From Paenimyroides marinum (GTDB taxonomy: Bacteria > Bacteroidota > Bacteroidia > Flavobacteriales > Flavobacteriaceae), in NCBI RefSeq assembly GCF_900108395.1, contig NZ_FNXE01000017.1, forward strand, positions 1 to 54,025: a stretch of 54,025 bases of DNA. The letters run 5' to 3'. The position numbers and the translations under genes were made by a program. The notes beneath the pieces were generated by a model, which saw nothing but the letters and a program-made list of their open reading frames with translations, was not told the DNA's origin and did not search any database. Below are positions 8,642 through 18,090 of this stretch, one piece after another; position 1 is the first letter of the stretch, and each line of letters starts with the position of its first letter.

Positions 8642-8658
8642 TTGGCACAATGCTTGTC
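8642..8658 (+). promoter_or_regulatory. Sigma-54-type (-24/-12) promoter candidate
   Basis: TTGGCACAATGCTTGTC has the -24 GG and the -12 G at the spacing of the RpoN consensus TGGCAC-N5-TTGC, with T replacing the final C. It ends 34 nt before the lipoprotein ATG. The window also encodes a sigma-54 activator. No TAnnTTTG box was found in this spacer. Confidence 0.5.
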
Positions 8659-8691
8659 TTATAAAACATATAATTTTAAATATTAAAAGCT

Positions 8692-9066
8692 ATGAAAAGT
8701 ATTTTAAAAATTTTTGGGATTTTATGTTTATCAATTTTTGTTTTCACCTCGTGTAGTGATGATAACGATCCCGCTGACAGTGATTTCTTCATTGGAAGAT
8801 ATAACGGAAAAGTCACTTACACCTCTACCGATGAAAGCAAATCAAACGATAACGGACACGTACAGGTTATAAAAGTTGGAGATAAATACAATTTTTTATT
8901 TTCAGACAGTATTCCGGATATCACCGGAATTGAAATTGAAAAACATGAAAACACCGCAGTAATGATTGGATCTACTGAAACTCATTACATTAGAATCAAT
9001 GCTGACAAGCTTGAAATTCTTTATCTAAAAGACGGTGCCACTTGGACGGCTGATGCCGACAGATAA
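8692..9066 (+). CDS. Small lipoprotein, probably surface-exposed, unknown function
   Basis: A 124-residue protein with a lipoprotein signal peptide: a hydrophobic stretch ends in FTSC with Cys21 as the lipid-modified residue. The mature protein begins CSDDNDPADSD, an acidic stretch right after the cysteine like the lipoprotein export signals known from Flavobacteriia, which suggests display on the outer face of the outer membrane (inference). The remaining 95 residues look like a small beta-rich domain (FFIGRYNGKVTYTSTDES, YNFLFSDSIP). The family is not recognised. The upstream sigma-54-like promoter suggests regulated expression. A strong terminator follows. Confidence 0.75.
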   Translation: MKSILKIFGILCLSIFVFTSCSDDNDPADSDFFIGRYNGKVTYTSTDESKSNDNGHVQVIKVGDKYNFLFSDSIPDITGIEIEKHENTAVMIGSTETHYIRINADKLEILYLKDGATWTADADR

Positions 9067-9077
9067 GTAATAAGTAA

Positions 9078-9105
9078 AAACCAACCTAAAAAGGTTGGTT
9101 TCGTT
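9078..9105. terminator. Bidirectional terminator between lipoprotein and brnQ
   Basis: AAACCAACC pairs with GGTTGGTTT around an A-rich loop, followed by TCGTTTT on the plus strand and by TTTTTAC on the minus strand. The brnQ stop codon lies inside the structure. Confidence 0.8.
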
Positions 9106-10396
9106 TTAAATTCAAATTTCTTCCCAAAGCAAAACATGTTATTACAAAAGTGAGAATCGCAGGCAGAACCCATTCTAAATTAAATCGTGCCAATGGTAAA
9201 ACGTTTAAAATGGCACTAAAGACCTCTTCATTAGGAAACCAGTTTACCAATACTCTGATAAACGAAATCAACATAGTTACGATTAACGTAATAAAATAAG
9301 GCTTTTGATTTTGAATTGTTTTTCCAAATAACAAAACCGATAATATGAGTACCAAAGTTACCGGATAAATAAAATTCAATAATGCCGCGGCATATTCAAT
9401 AATTCCGTCAACACCAACAATTGCTAATAATGTTGATATAAGTGTAACTGTTATTACGCCTTCAATATATCCTAATTTACCATTTGTTAATCGCTCAAAG
9501 AAATTTGCCGCGCCTGCTGTTAACGCAATTGCTGTAGTTAAACACGCTAAAATCATTAAAATAGAAATAAGATAAATCCCGTTTACGCCAGAGTATTGTG
9601 TTGCAATATGTACTAATAATGACGATCGTGTAATTTCAGTTGGATCAGCCGATACGTGTGCACCCAAATAAAACAAACCGCCATAAACCAGAAGCATACA
9701 AACCGCCGAAAAAATAGCCGCTTTAACCACTACCTCTATTTTATCGTTTATATGTGTGTATCCTTTTCTATTGGCACCAGAAATTAATAAAACAGCAAAA
9801 ATAAGTCCTGCCAAAACATCCATTGTTTGGTATCCTTCGTGAAAACCTACATAAAAACGGTCTTCAATTATTGTTGGAGGCAAATCAACCGTTGCACCTA
9901 TAAATAATCCGGGAATAATTAATATCGCCAAAAACATCAACAATATCGGACCAAAAATTTTACCTAAAATTCCGGTAATCCAGTTTAATGAGAATGATGC
10001 CGTCATAACTGCCCCAAAGAACAATACACAAACCCAAACCGGTTGAGCATCGGGTAAAATGGGTTGTATTGCCACCTCAAAAACCGAAGCTCCCGAGCGA
10101 GGCAATGCAATTAACGGCCCAATACACAAAACGTTTACAAATGCCAGTAAATAGGCAAATTTAAGATTTGCACGTGCACCTAAATCAGTGAAATAATTAC
10201 CTGAAACAGCCACAGCAAAAATAGCCAATACAGGAGCTAAAATGGCTGTTAACGAAAAACCTGTAAAGGTAGAAGTCCAATCAATTTTAGTTTGATATCC
10301 CAAATAAGCTGGCAGTAATAAATTACCGGCACCAAAGAACATAGCAAATAACGCCATTCCTAAGAAAAGAATGGTTTTACGTTTTCTCACATCCAT
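9086..10396 (-). CDS. brnQ: Branched-chain amino acid:cation symporter (BrnQ/LIVCS family)
   Basis: A 436-residue inner-membrane carrier with about 12 hydrophobic segments, predicted to import Leu, Ile and Val with Na+ or H+. Family hallmarks are the N-terminal FLGMALFAMFFGAGNLLLPAY, PLIALPRSGASVFEVA, and GYQTMDVLAGLIFAVLLI with its neighbouring NRKGYTH. Length fits the family (about 430-440). The ATG at 10396 is preceded by a TATGTTTG box. It is a stand-alone gene sharing a terminator with the convergent lipoprotein gene. Family assignment is firm; the substrate is taken from characterised members. Confidence 0.92.
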   Translation of the reverse strand: MDVRKRKTILFLGMALFAMFFGAGNLLLPAYLGYQTKIDWTSTFTGFSLTAILAPVLAIFAVAVSGNYFTDLGARANLKFAYLLAFVNVLCIGPLIALPRSGASVFEVAIQPILPDAQPVWVCVLFFGAVMTASFSLNWITGILGKIFGPILLMFLAILIIPGLFIGATVDLPPTIIEDRFYVGFHEGYQTMDVLAGLIFAVLLISGANRKGYTHINDKIEVVVKAAIFSAVCMLLVYGGLFYLGAHVSADPTEITRSSLLVHIATQYSGVNGIYLISILMILACLTTAIALTAGAANFFERLTNGKLGYIEGVITVTLISTLLAIVGVDGIIEYAAALLNFIYPVTLVLILSVLLFGKTIQNQKPYFITLIVTMLISFIRVLVNWFPNEEVFSAILNVLPLARFNLEWVLPAILTFVITCFALGRNLNLKRNQPF

Positions 10397-10423
10397 TAAT
10401 TTTTAAATTATGTTGGTTTACTT

Positions 10424-10431
10424 CAAACATA
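10424..10431 (-). promoter_or_regulatory. Probable -7 box for brnQ
   Basis: The minus strand reads TATGTTTG, 27 nt before the brnQ start codon, matching TAnnTTTG. Confidence 0.5.
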
Positions 10432-10635
10432 AACATTTTTTTTAACAAAACATTTACTTTTGTGTAATAAAATTATTTTTTTTCATAAAATGCTTATTCT
10501 TTGCTTTTCTTTCATTTTTTTATTCTTGATCATAAACTACCGGTTTTTGAAATAAATAATCATTCATTTTCACTTTTTCCAAACAAATTAGCATAATAAG
10601 GTAAGAATATTAGCTCTTTTATTACCATAAACATT

Positions 10636-10643
10636 TAACTTTG
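10636..10643 (+). promoter_or_regulatory. -7 box for aspS
   Basis: TAACTTTG followed by C matches TAnnTTTGC. It overlaps the TTG that would begin a longer aspS frame (10641), so that codon is promoter rather than start. The expected leader before the ATG at 10665 is about 15 nt. Confidence 0.7.
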
Positions 10644-10664
10644 CACAAATTATTTTTTGGAAAA

Positions 10665-12419
10665 ATGTACAGAAGTCATAATTGCGGCGAATTACGCATT
10701 GCCGATGTAAATAAAGAAGTTACTCTTGCGGGTTGGGTTCAAAAATCGCGCGATAAAGGTTTTATGATTTGGGTTGATTTACGTGACCGTTACGGAATTA
10801 CCCAATTAATATTTGACGAATCCCGTACCGAAACATCGGTTATGGATGTGGCAAAATCGTTAGGTCGTGAATTTGTGGTTCAGGTTAAGGGGACGGTGAT
10901 TGAACGCGAAGCTAAAAACGATAAAATTCCTACAGGTGCAATTGAAGTATTGGTAAAAGAATTAACCATTTTAAACGAATCGCAATTACCTCCGTTTACC
11001 ATTGAAGACGAAACCGATGGCGGTGAAGATATCCGTATGAAATATCGTTATCTGGATATTCGTCGCAATCCGGTTAAAAACAGTTTATTATTCCGTCATA
11101 AAGTAACACAAGAAGTCCGCAATTACTTGTCAAACTTAGATTTTTGTGAAGTAGAGACACCTTATTTAATTAAATCTACTCCAGAAGGAGCACGTGATTT
11201 CGTGGTGCCGTCTCGTATGAATCCCGGGCAATTTTATGCCTTGCCGCAATCGCCACAAACATTCAAGCAATTATTGATGGTAGGAGGTATGGATAAATAT
11301 TTCCAGATTGTGAAATGTTTCCGTGATGAAGATTTACGTGCCGACAGACAACCCGAATTTACACAAATCGACTGCGAAATGTCGTTCATTGAGCAAGAAG
11401 ATATTTTAAACGTTTTTGAAGGATTAACCCGTCATCTATTACAAAAAATTCACAACATCGAAATTGAAAAATTTCCCCGTATGACTTTTGATGATGCGAT
11501 GCGTACTTACGGAAACGACAAGCCGGATATTCGTTTTGGAATGAAATTCGGCGAATTAAACGCCGTAGCTCAACACAAAGAATTTGCCGTATTCAACAAT
11601 GCGGAATTAGTAGTAGGTATAGCCGTTCCGGGTGCTGCAACATATACCCGTAAAGAAATCGATGCTTTGATTGATTGGGTGAAACGTCCACAAGTGGGAG
11701 CTTCGGGAATGGTTTATGTGAAATGTGAAGCAAACAATCAATACAAATCATCCGTCGACAAATTTTACGATCAGGAAGATTTGGCAAAATGGGCTGAAAT
11801 TACCGGAGCTAATGAAGGTGATTTAATTTTAGTATTATCAGGACCGGCAAATAAAACCCGTGCACAGTTATCGGCATTGCGTATGGAATTAGGTAACCGC
11901 ATGGGCTTGCGCAAACCAAATGAATTTGCACCTTTATGGGTTGTTGATTTCCCGCTATTGGAATGGGACGAAGAATCAGAACGTTTCCACGCCATGCACC
12001 ACCCGTTTACCTCTCCAAAACCAGAAGATATGCACTTATTAGACACTGATCCGGGAAAAGTACGTGCCAATGCGTATGATTTGGTATTAAACGGTAACGA
12101 AATTGGTGGTGGATCAATCCGTATCCACGATAAAGAAACACAGGCATTAATGTTTAAACATTTAGGATTCACGCCAGAGCAAGCACAAGAGCAATTTGGT
12201 TTCTTAATGAACGCTTTTGAATATGGTGCACCACCACACGGAGGGTTAGCCTTTGGTTTAGACCGATTGACAGCGATTTTAGGAGGTCAGGAAACCATTC
12301 GCGATTTCATTGCTTTCCCTAAAAACAATTCAGGCCGGGATGTAATGATTGATGCTCCTGCGACCATTGACAACGCACAATTAGACGAATTGTCCATTTT
12401 ATTGAATGTGAAATCATAA
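10665..12419 (+). CDS. aspS: Aspartyl-tRNA synthetase
   Basis: Class II synthetase that charges tRNA-Asp. From the ATG at 10665 it has 584 residues, matching bacterial AspRS (about 590). The N-terminal anticodon-binding OB fold starts [11 protein letters not shown] and includes [14 protein letters not shown]. Class II motif 2 is visible as [18 protein letters not shown], and motif 3 as GLAFGLDRL near the C-terminus. The bacterial GAD insertion domain lies between them. The frame extends upstream to a TTG at 10641, but that codon lies in the promoter box. Whether tRNA-Asn is also charged cannot be decided from the sequence. Confidence 0.96.
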   Translation: MYRSHNCGELRIADVNKEVTLAGWVQKSRDKGFMIWVDLRDRYGITQLIFDESRTETSVMDVAKSLGREFVVQVKGTVIEREAKNDKIPTGAIEVLVKELTILNESQLPPFTIEDETDGGEDIRMKYRYLDIRRNPVKNSLLFRHKVTQEVRNYLSNLDFCEVETPYLIKSTPEGARDFVVPSRMNPGQFYALPQSPQTFKQLLMVGGMDKYFQIVKCFRDEDLRADRQPEFTQIDCEMSFIEQEDILNVFEGLTRHLLQKIHNIEIEKFPRMTFDDAMRTYGNDKPDIRFGMKFGELNAVAQHKEFAVFNNAELVVGIAVPGAATYTRKEIDALIDWVKRPQVGASGMVYVKCEANNQYKSSVDKFYDQEDLAKWAEITGANEGDLILVLSGPANKTRAQLSALRMELGNRMGLRKPNEFAPLWVVDFPLLEWDEESERFHAMHHPFTSPKPEDMHLLDTDPGKVRANAYDLVLNGNEIGGGSIRIHDKETQALMFKHLGFTPEQAQEQFGFLMNAFEYGAPPHGGLAFGLDRLTAILGGQETIRDFIAFPKNNSGRDVMIDAPATIDNAQLDELSILLNVKS

Positions 12420-12423
12420 AACA

Positions 12424-12453
12424 AAAAAACTCCGGTAATAACCGGAGTTTTTT
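12424..12453. terminator. Bidirectional terminator between aspS and ABC-F gene
   Basis: AAAAAACTCCGGT pairs with ACCGGAGTTTTTT around a four-base loop, with T tracts in both directions, between converging genes. Confidence 0.92.
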
Positions 12454-12466
12454 GTATCATAAACTT

Positions 12467-14386
12467 TTACATTTTATCAATTTCTTCCTGGGTTTGTTCC
12501 CATTCTTCCATTGTTTTTTCCAGATCGGTTTTCAATTTTTCGTACGCAGTAAACCATTTAGAATCGTTCATTAATTTTTCGTAATTTTCAGCTAATTCCG
12601 CATCGGCTTTTGTAATTTTCTTTTCCAGTTCTGTAATGGTGCTTTCTGCTTTGCTTAATTTATTATTCAGCGTTTTCAGGCGCTTTTGATCTTCATAAGA
12701 ATAGTTTTTTTGTTTTTTTTCAACTTCTTTCTCTTTTGGTTTTCCGGGTTCTTTCTTCTGCTCAAAATCTCGCATATCATTTGCTTTTCGCTCTTCTAAA
12801 AAGTAATTGATATCGCCAAGATATTCTTTGATGCTTTGATCTTTAAATTCGTACACTTTATCGGTCATTCCCTGTAAAAAATCACGGTCATGCGAAACTA
12901 AAAGCAATGTTCCTTCATAATTCTTCAAAGCGGCTTTTAAAACGTTTTTTGATTTGATATCCAAGTGGTTCGTAGGCTCATCCATCAATAAAACGTTAAT
13001 AGGTTTTAAAAGCAACATTGCCAGCGCCAAACGGTTGCGTTCACCACCTGAAAGAACTTTTACCTTTTTTTCTACATCGTCACCTCGGAAAAGAAACGCT
13101 CCAAGCATATCGCGTACTTTTGGTCGATTCGCATCTGTTGCTGCATCTAACATGGTATCTAACAACGTTTTTTCGCCATCTAAATATTCTGCCTGATTTT
13201 GGGCAAAATACCCCAACTGTACGTTGTGTCCAATTTTTATTGTTCCCGAAAAATCAAACTCGTTCATAATGGCTTTAATCAATGTTGATTTTCCCTGACC
13301 ATTTTGCCCAACAAACGCAATTTTACTGCCACGTTCAATTAACAGATTAATATCTTTAAATATGGTTTTATCGCCGTAAGCTTTAGTAACGTGTTCCATC
13401 TCTAAGACCACTTTTCCGGGAGTGATTGAAACAGGAAATGAGATATTCATTACCGAATTATCATCTTCATCAACTTCGATACGCTCTACTTTGTCTAATT
13501 TTTTAATTAACGATTGAGCCATGGAAGCCTTGGTGGCTTTGTAACGAAATTTTTCAATCAGCTTTTCTGTTTCTTCAATCTTTTTTGCCTGATTTTTTTG
13601 GGCTGCCAATTGCATTTCCCGCATTTCTTCGCGCAGAACCAGATATTGTGAATACGGTTTATTAAAATCATAGATTTTACCTAATGAAATTTCTATGGTT
13701 CGATTGGTTACATTATCTAAAAACATTTTATCGTGAGATACCAAAACCACAGCTCCACCAAACGATTTTAAGAAATTCTCTAACCAGATAATGGATTCAA
13801 TATCCAAGTGGTTGGTGGGCTCGTCTAAAAGCAGAATATCATTGTTTTGCAACAAAAGCTTTGCCAGTTCTATACGCATACGCCAACCGCCCGAAAAGGT
13901 ATCTGTTTGCTTGTCAAAATCATTGCGTTTAAAACCCAATCCCATTAATATTTTTTCGGTATTTCCCTGGTATTGATAACCTCCTAAAATATCAAAAAGA
14001 TGTGTCAAATCACTTACTTTATCAATTAAATCGTGATAAGATTCTGATTCGTAATCGGTCCGGGTAACTAATTCTTCATTGGTTTTCTCCAGCTGCTTTT
14101 CTACATTTAGAATTTCACCAAATGCCTGATACGCTTCTTGCAAAATGGTTCTTCCCTTCACAAAATCAATATCTTGTTTTAGGAAACCAATCTTAATTTC
14201 TTTATCAAATGCAATGGTTCCGGAGTCCGCCTCTGTTTCGCCGGACAAAATTTTAAGCATGGTAGATTTACCTGCTCCGTTTTTCCCAACCAATCCCACA
14301 CGGTCACCGGCTCCCAGCCGAAACGTTACTTTTTCAAATAAATAATCTCCGTTAAACGATACGGATAAATCGTGTATATTAAGCAT
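12467..14386 (-). CDS. ABC-F family ATPase (YheS/Uup-like)
   Basis: A 639-residue soluble protein with two ATP-binding cassettes and no membrane segment, characteristic of ABC-F ribosome-associated factors that act on stalled or antibiotic-blocked ribosomes. Cassette 1 has Walker A GKNGAGKST (34-42), signature FSGGWRMRIEL and ILLLDEPTNHLD. Cassette 2 has GQNGQGKST near residue 365, LSGGERNRLAL and VLLMDEPTNHLD. A charged linker (P-site tRNA interaction motif region) separates them, and a Lys/Glu-rich coiled coil fills the last 100 residues. The FSGGWRMR signature points to the YheS group. It is 4 nt downstream of the flavoprotein gene, so the two are probably co-transcribed. Confidence 0.92.
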   Translation of the reverse strand: MLNIHDLSVSFNGDYLFEKVTFRLGAGDRVGLVGKNGAGKSTMLKILSGETEADSGTIAFDKEIKIGFLKQDIDFVKGRTILQEAYQAFGEILNVEKQLEKTNEELVTRTDYESESYHDLIDKVSDLTHLFDILGGYQYQGNTEKILMGLGFKRNDFDKQTDTFSGGWRMRIELAKLLLQNNDILLLDEPTNHLDIESIIWLENFLKSFGGAVVLVSHDKMFLDNVTNRTIEISLGKIYDFNKPYSQYLVLREEMREMQLAAQKNQAKKIEETEKLIEKFRYKATKASMAQSLIKKLDKVERIEVDEDDNSVMNISFPVSITPGKVVLEMEHVTKAYGDKTIFKDINLLIERGSKIAFVGQNGQGKSTLIKAIMNEFDFSGTIKIGHNVQLGYFAQNQAEYLDGEKTLLDTMLDAATDANRPKVRDMLGAFLFRGDDVEKKVKVLSGGERNRLALAMLLLKPINVLLMDEPTNHLDIKSKNVLKAALKNYEGTLLLVSHDRDFLQGMTDKVYEFKDQSIKEYLGDINYFLEERKANDMRDFEQKKEPGKPKEKEVEKKQKNYSYEDQKRLKTLNNKLSKAESTITELEKKITKADAELAENYEKLMNDSKWFTAYEKLKTDLEKTMEEWEQTQEEIDKM

Positions 14387-14390
14387 AATG

Positions 14391-15452
14391 CTATTTTATT
14401 AATTGCAGTTTTTTATAATATCTCGCCACATTGATATTAGCGTCCAAAGGTACGTTATTTTCGATATTCTGAATCAATTTATCAGCAAGATAAGGTCCTA
14501 AAAGCACGCCGCGCGTTCCCAAACCATTTAATATGTAAACATTTTGATGTTTGTAGTGAGATCCAACTAACGGACGACGGTCTTTTACTGTGGGACGTAC
14601 ACCTGCCACGTGATCTATTATTTCGTAATCACAATCAATCAGTGCTTCTAAACCGGCAATTAATTCTGACCTTGCCTCGGTTGTACGATCATCGGTTTTA
14701 TCCTGCCAATTATACGTTGCTCCTACTTTATAAATATCGTTGCCCACAGGAATGATAAACACGGTTGCCTTTACAATAGATTTTAATTTTAGATCGGGAA
14801 TTTTCACATACAACAATTCTCCTTTGGTTCCATCTAATGGCAAGTAATTAAAAAACGGATTGTTCTGCATAGAGAATCCTTCGGCAAATACAATCTGCTT
14901 TGCCCGAATGTGATTGTAAAGTACTTGTTCTTTTTCAATATGCAACACATTAAAATCAAAATGCTCCTTAATCAATAAATGATTTTGAAACAAATAATTC
15001 TGATATGATTGAACAAATTTCTTAACATCTAAATAGCCGGTATTATAAACTTCGCCAAAAAAATATTCGCTTTTTATATGTGGAATTTTTTCTGTTTTAA
15101 GTTGCGGATTTAAATAAGCAGTCGTTAAAGGATGATCGCACGCTAAAAACCAATTATTTTGTTCTTCAATACTTGCAAATTTTCGGTAAATCGGCAATCT
15201 GTGGTAGAATGTTTCATTTACCAAACGTTCTGTTTCCGGATAAAATACCTCTGCAAAGTCTAATTGTGCCTGCGATTCCCAAATAGATGTAAACCGTTTT
15301 AAAACCACCGGATTAAACATACCGCCTGCTACTTTTGACGATGTTCTTTTATCATCATCTAAAAGGACAAAGGTTTTACAATACCTGCGACACAAATGTG
15401 CCATACTTAAGCCTGCCAGACCTGCACCAACAATTATATAATCAACTTTCAT
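14391..15452 (-). CDS. FAD-dependent oxidoreductase (DAO family)
   Basis: A 353-residue cytosolic flavoprotein of the D-amino-acid-oxidase/glycine-oxidase fold. The N-terminal FAD dinucleotide motif is VDYIIVGAGLAGLSMAHL. The C-terminal part has the family's second FAD contact, HVAGVRPTVKDRRPLVG, followed by NGLGTRGVLLGPYLA. AGGMFNPVVLKR near residue 45 resembles the catalytic-domain entry of MnmC-type oxidases, but there is no methyltransferase domain. The substrate is unknown. It is followed after 4 nt by the ABC-F gene, indicating one transcript. An imperfect inverted repeat occupies the spacer upstream. Confidence 0.85.
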   Translation of the reverse strand: MKVDYIIVGAGLAGLSMAHLCRRYCKTFVLLDDDKRTSSKVAGGMFNPVVLKRFTSIWESQAQLDFAEVFYPETERLVNETFYHRLPIYRKFASIEEQNNWFLACDHPLTTAYLNPQLKTEKIPHIKSEYFFGEVYNTGYLDVKKFVQSYQNYLFQNHLLIKEHFDFNVLHIEKEQVLYNHIRAKQIVFAEGFSMQNNPFFNYLPLDGTKGELLYVKIPDLKLKSIVKATVFIIPVGNDIYKVGATYNWQDKTDDRTTEARSELIAGLEALIDCDYEIIDHVAGVRPTVKDRRPLVGSHYKHQNVYILNGLGTRGVLLGPYLADKLIQNIENNVPLDANINVARYYKKLQLIK

Positions 15453-15482
15453 ATGTAGCTATTTTTTTGATCGGACATATGG

Positions 15483-15537
15483 AATCGCTTTATCCTTATT
15501 GGTGTTTGTTTTCAACAAACAATTTATTACAGCGATT
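15483..15537. repeat. Imperfect hairpin upstream of the flavoprotein gene
   Basis: TGTTTGTT (15503-15510) and AACAAACA (15514-15521) form a perfect inner stem around TTC. Outer arms AATCGCT (15483-15489) and AGCGATT (15531-15537) also pair perfectly. The structure lies in the 5' spacer of the oxidoreductase gene and upstream of the gld terminator. Its role is unknown: operator, leader structure or small mobile remnant. Confidence 0.5.
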
Positions 15538-15542
15538 TCATA

Positions 15543-15578
15543 GTAAAAAAAAACTCTTATCTAATTGATAAGAGTTTT
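15543..15578 (-). terminator. Terminator of the gldKLMN operon
   Basis: AAAACTCTTATC pairs with GATAAGAGTTTT around five bases, followed on the minus strand by nine T residues. It lies 18 nt after the gldN stop codon. Confidence 0.88.
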
Positions 15579-15596
15579 ATAAATTAAATTACAAAA

Positions 15597-16481
15597 TTAG
15601 TAATTCCATAAATCATCTTCCAAATTACGGATTGATTCTTTAATGCGTTCTGCTTCTAAAAGCTGCATCATTGCATTTTCGCGAACATAATCGCTTATCT
15701 CTCTATCACCGTAAATGTTATCTGCCTTATAAATTGTAGCAGCAAATCTACGTGCATTTAATAAGTAATCGTAATTAGTTGACATTGCAGGGTTTTTCTC
15801 GTTATATGCATCAGCATTATATAAAGTTTCTCTTGCATCCGGGAAAAATATCCAGAACATTGGCACAGCCTGTTCAAAATCCTTCCCTTTAGAATAAATA
15901 TCCGTAACTATTGGAGCAATTGCCAACAAACGGTATTTTAATTCGCCTGCATTACGGTCTAAATACCACATTCCTTTTATACGGTATTCTTTAACATCCG
16001 TAGGTCTTAGTTCAATTCTATCGATATATTGCTCATCAATCGTTCCTTCTAAAATATATTGATCAATTCCCTCTGCCAATGTATCTATACGGTAGAATTT
16101 TTCTTCCAATCTACTAACGTTCAATGGGTATTTAAAATCTTCATCATCATAAACTTTAGTTATTTTTCCACCCATTATAGCCTCTTTCAAAATATTGAAA
16201 AATGGTTTGCGATTATTAGTTTCTTCTAAAGGAAAATAATAAACCAAATTTTGTTTTTGATCTAAAGGCAACACTTCCCATACCATTTTTTCGAAAATCA
16301 CATCACGTGGATTAACATACTCATACGGAATCGGCCCATCAGCTTTAGCGTAGATTCTTTCAATTGATTCATCACCAATCTCATCAGGAGACATCGCATT
16401 TAGTATATTATTCTGTGCGATCGAAATATTACTTACTGTTAGTGCGATAACCGCAAAACATAATTTTTTAAAATTCTTCAT
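15597..16481 (-). CDS. gldN: Gliding motility / T9SS protein GldN (PorN)
   Basis: A 294-residue periplasmic component of the type IX secretion system, which with GldK forms the ring complex at the outer membrane; essential for gliding and secretion in Flavobacterium johnsoniae. A signal peptide is present (MKNFKKLCFAVIALTVSNIS, cleavage near AQ22). The body shows the expected features: YEYVNPRDVIFEKMVWEVLP, KGMWYLDRNAGELKYRLLAI and the PMFWIFFPDARETL segment near residue 205. Last gene of the operon, 11 nt after gldM, followed by a strong terminator. Identity is supported by sequence and gene order. Confidence 0.95.
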   Translation of the reverse strand: MKNFKKLCFAVIALTVSNISIAQNNILNAMSPDEIGDESIERIYAKADGPIPYEYVNPRDVIFEKMVWEVLPLDQKQNLVYYFPLEETNNRKPFFNILKEAIMGGKITKVYDDEDFKYPLNVSRLEEKFYRIDTLAEGIDQYILEGTIDEQYIDRIELRPTDVKEYRIKGMWYLDRNAGELKYRLLAIAPIVTDIYSKGKDFEQAVPMFWIFFPDARETLYNADAYNEKNPAMSTNYDYLLNARRFAATIYKADNIYGDREISDYVRENAMMQLLEAERIKESIRNLEDDLWNY

Positions 16482-16492
16482 AATAAAACGAT

Positions 16493-18061
16493 TTATAGTA
16501 TTGTGAATGTTGCAGCAGATGCTTCTTTAATAGGCAAATTAACTCCGTCAATTTTTACTTTCATACTTGTTATAGTCACTTTATCTCCAGGTTTTAGTCT
16601 ATCAACTTTAGATTGAGCCGATGCAGGCATTTTTCCGCCTCCTGATACACGCTCTGATCCCATACCCGGAAAAAAGATTACATATTCAGTAACTCTAAGT
16701 TTAACATCAAAATCAAAATCTTCCATCATTGCACCGATATCAGAATTCTTTAGATTGTTTGCTGAACCTTTTGCTTCTGCTGTTCCACGAATTGTTGCCT
16801 GTGGTCGTGGAATAGTTTTTACTCTGAATGTTTGTTTTGATGTTATAGCTTTACCGTCAGGCATTGTACCTGTTGCAGTAATTACAACCTCTTTGCCCCC
16901 TGTGGGAGTAAGCATATACTTGCCGTTACCCACTTTCTTCAATGCTCCGTTACTTGAAACAGCACTTACTTTATCAGAAGTAATACCTTCTACAGTAATT
17001 GAAATAGGGTTATCTAAACCTGCATAAACCACATTCATTTTATCAGCTGAAATAGTAGCTGAACTTGGGCGGCTTACAACTACATAGTTTGAGTTTTTCA
17101 CATCTACCTCAAAAGACTCACCATCTTCGGTAAAATAGTATTTACCAGTAAATTTGTGTTCTCCTAAACCTGAAGCAACTGAAGTACCTTGTACCTGACC
17201 TCCTACAATTTGCGATTGAGGAATGGTATTTCCATTAACAACTACCTTATTAGGAACTGTTGAAGTATCGTAACGTCCTAAAACTACTGTATAGTTAATA
17301 GGCTCTCCCTGATAATACACTGCTTTGTCAGGAATTACCATTGCTTGGTAATTTCTCATTGAAGCTGCTTGTTTTAATGAATTACCTAAAAACAAATTAT
17401 AAGCTTCATTTTCTAGTGTACGAACATCGTTTTGTAAAGACGATAAATACGCTAAAGAAGAGACAGCAGGATACCCTTTAAAATGGTAGTCCAAATATTC
17501 AATGGTTTTATTATCTTTATTTTTTACATCTTCCGTATTGAATTTATCATCTATACTTTGCTGTAAAATTTGAAACTTAGTATCGTCAGCTACGATAGCT
17601 TTGAAATCACTACGGTATTTTGCAAATTGATCTTTAATTTCCTTTCCTTTTGCAGATAACCCGTCGCCTTCGAACCAACCATAATCAATCCCTTGCCCTT
17701 TGTCCATTTGTTCAAAAGGCCAATCTCCTGTTTCTGGATCAAGTTTAAAACCTTTAGTAGCATCAGCTTTTAAGGATTCTAAATACGCATAAAATTCGTT
17801 AGAAAGTTTTTGTACTTCTTTTGCTCGATCAAATGCCTTACCATACTTTTCTGGTTCATCTCCAGCTTTTAATGCCAAACCATCAAACAATACTTGATTT
17901 GTACTTTCAGCCATTACCTTATTAGCTGCCTCAAACTTTTTGTTCATTAACCCAAAAGCGGTTAACACTTCTTTTGACATATTTAGTGCCATCATTGCAA
18001 TGAACACTAAATACATCAGGTTAATCATCTTTTGTCTAGGACTTAATTTTCCTCCTGCCAT
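16493..18061 (-). CDS. gldM: Gliding motility / T9SS motor protein GldM (PorM)
   Basis: A 522-residue inner-membrane protein that with GldL forms the proton-driven rotary motor of the T9SS. One transmembrane helix near residues 12-32 (INLMYLVFIAMMALNMSKEV) is followed by a long periplasmic part of several stacked domains (helical D1, then beta-rich D2-D4) that reaches the GldK/GldN ring. AGGKLSPRQKMINLMYLVF is the conserved N-terminus, including the Arg near residue 9 just before the helix. The C-terminal domain has the FFPGMGSERVSGGGKMP segment. Length matches known GldM (about 515). It lies 29 nt after gldL. Confidence 0.96.
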   Translation of the reverse strand: MAGGKLSPRQKMINLMYLVFIAMMALNMSKEVLTAFGLMNKKFEAANKVMAESTNQVLFDGLALKAGDEPEKYGKAFDRAKEVQKLSNEFYAYLESLKADATKGFKLDPETGDWPFEQMDKGQGIDYGWFEGDGLSAKGKEIKDQFAKYRSDFKAIVADDTKFQILQQSIDDKFNTEDVKNKDNKTIEYLDYHFKGYPAVSSLAYLSSLQNDVRTLENEAYNLFLGNSLKQAASMRNYQAMVIPDKAVYYQGEPINYTVVLGRYDTSTVPNKVVVNGNTIPQSQIVGGQVQGTSVASGLGEHKFTGKYYFTEDGESFEVDVKNSNYVVVSRPSSATISADKMNVVYAGLDNPISITVEGITSDKVSAVSSNGALKKVGNGKYMLTPTGGKEVVITATGTMPDGKAITSKQTFRVKTIPRPQATIRGTAEAKGSANNLKNSDIGAMMEDFDFDVKLRVTEYVIFFPGMGSERVSGGGKMPASAQSKVDRLKPGDKVTITSMKVKIDGVNLPIKEASAATFTIL

Positions 18062-18090
18062 GTCTAATTAGATTGTTTTAAAAGTTAATA

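Noticed and set aside
11771..12172. 133-residue antisense frame in aspS
   Set aside because: It lies entirely within the conserved catalytic part of aspS and its translation resembles no protein family.
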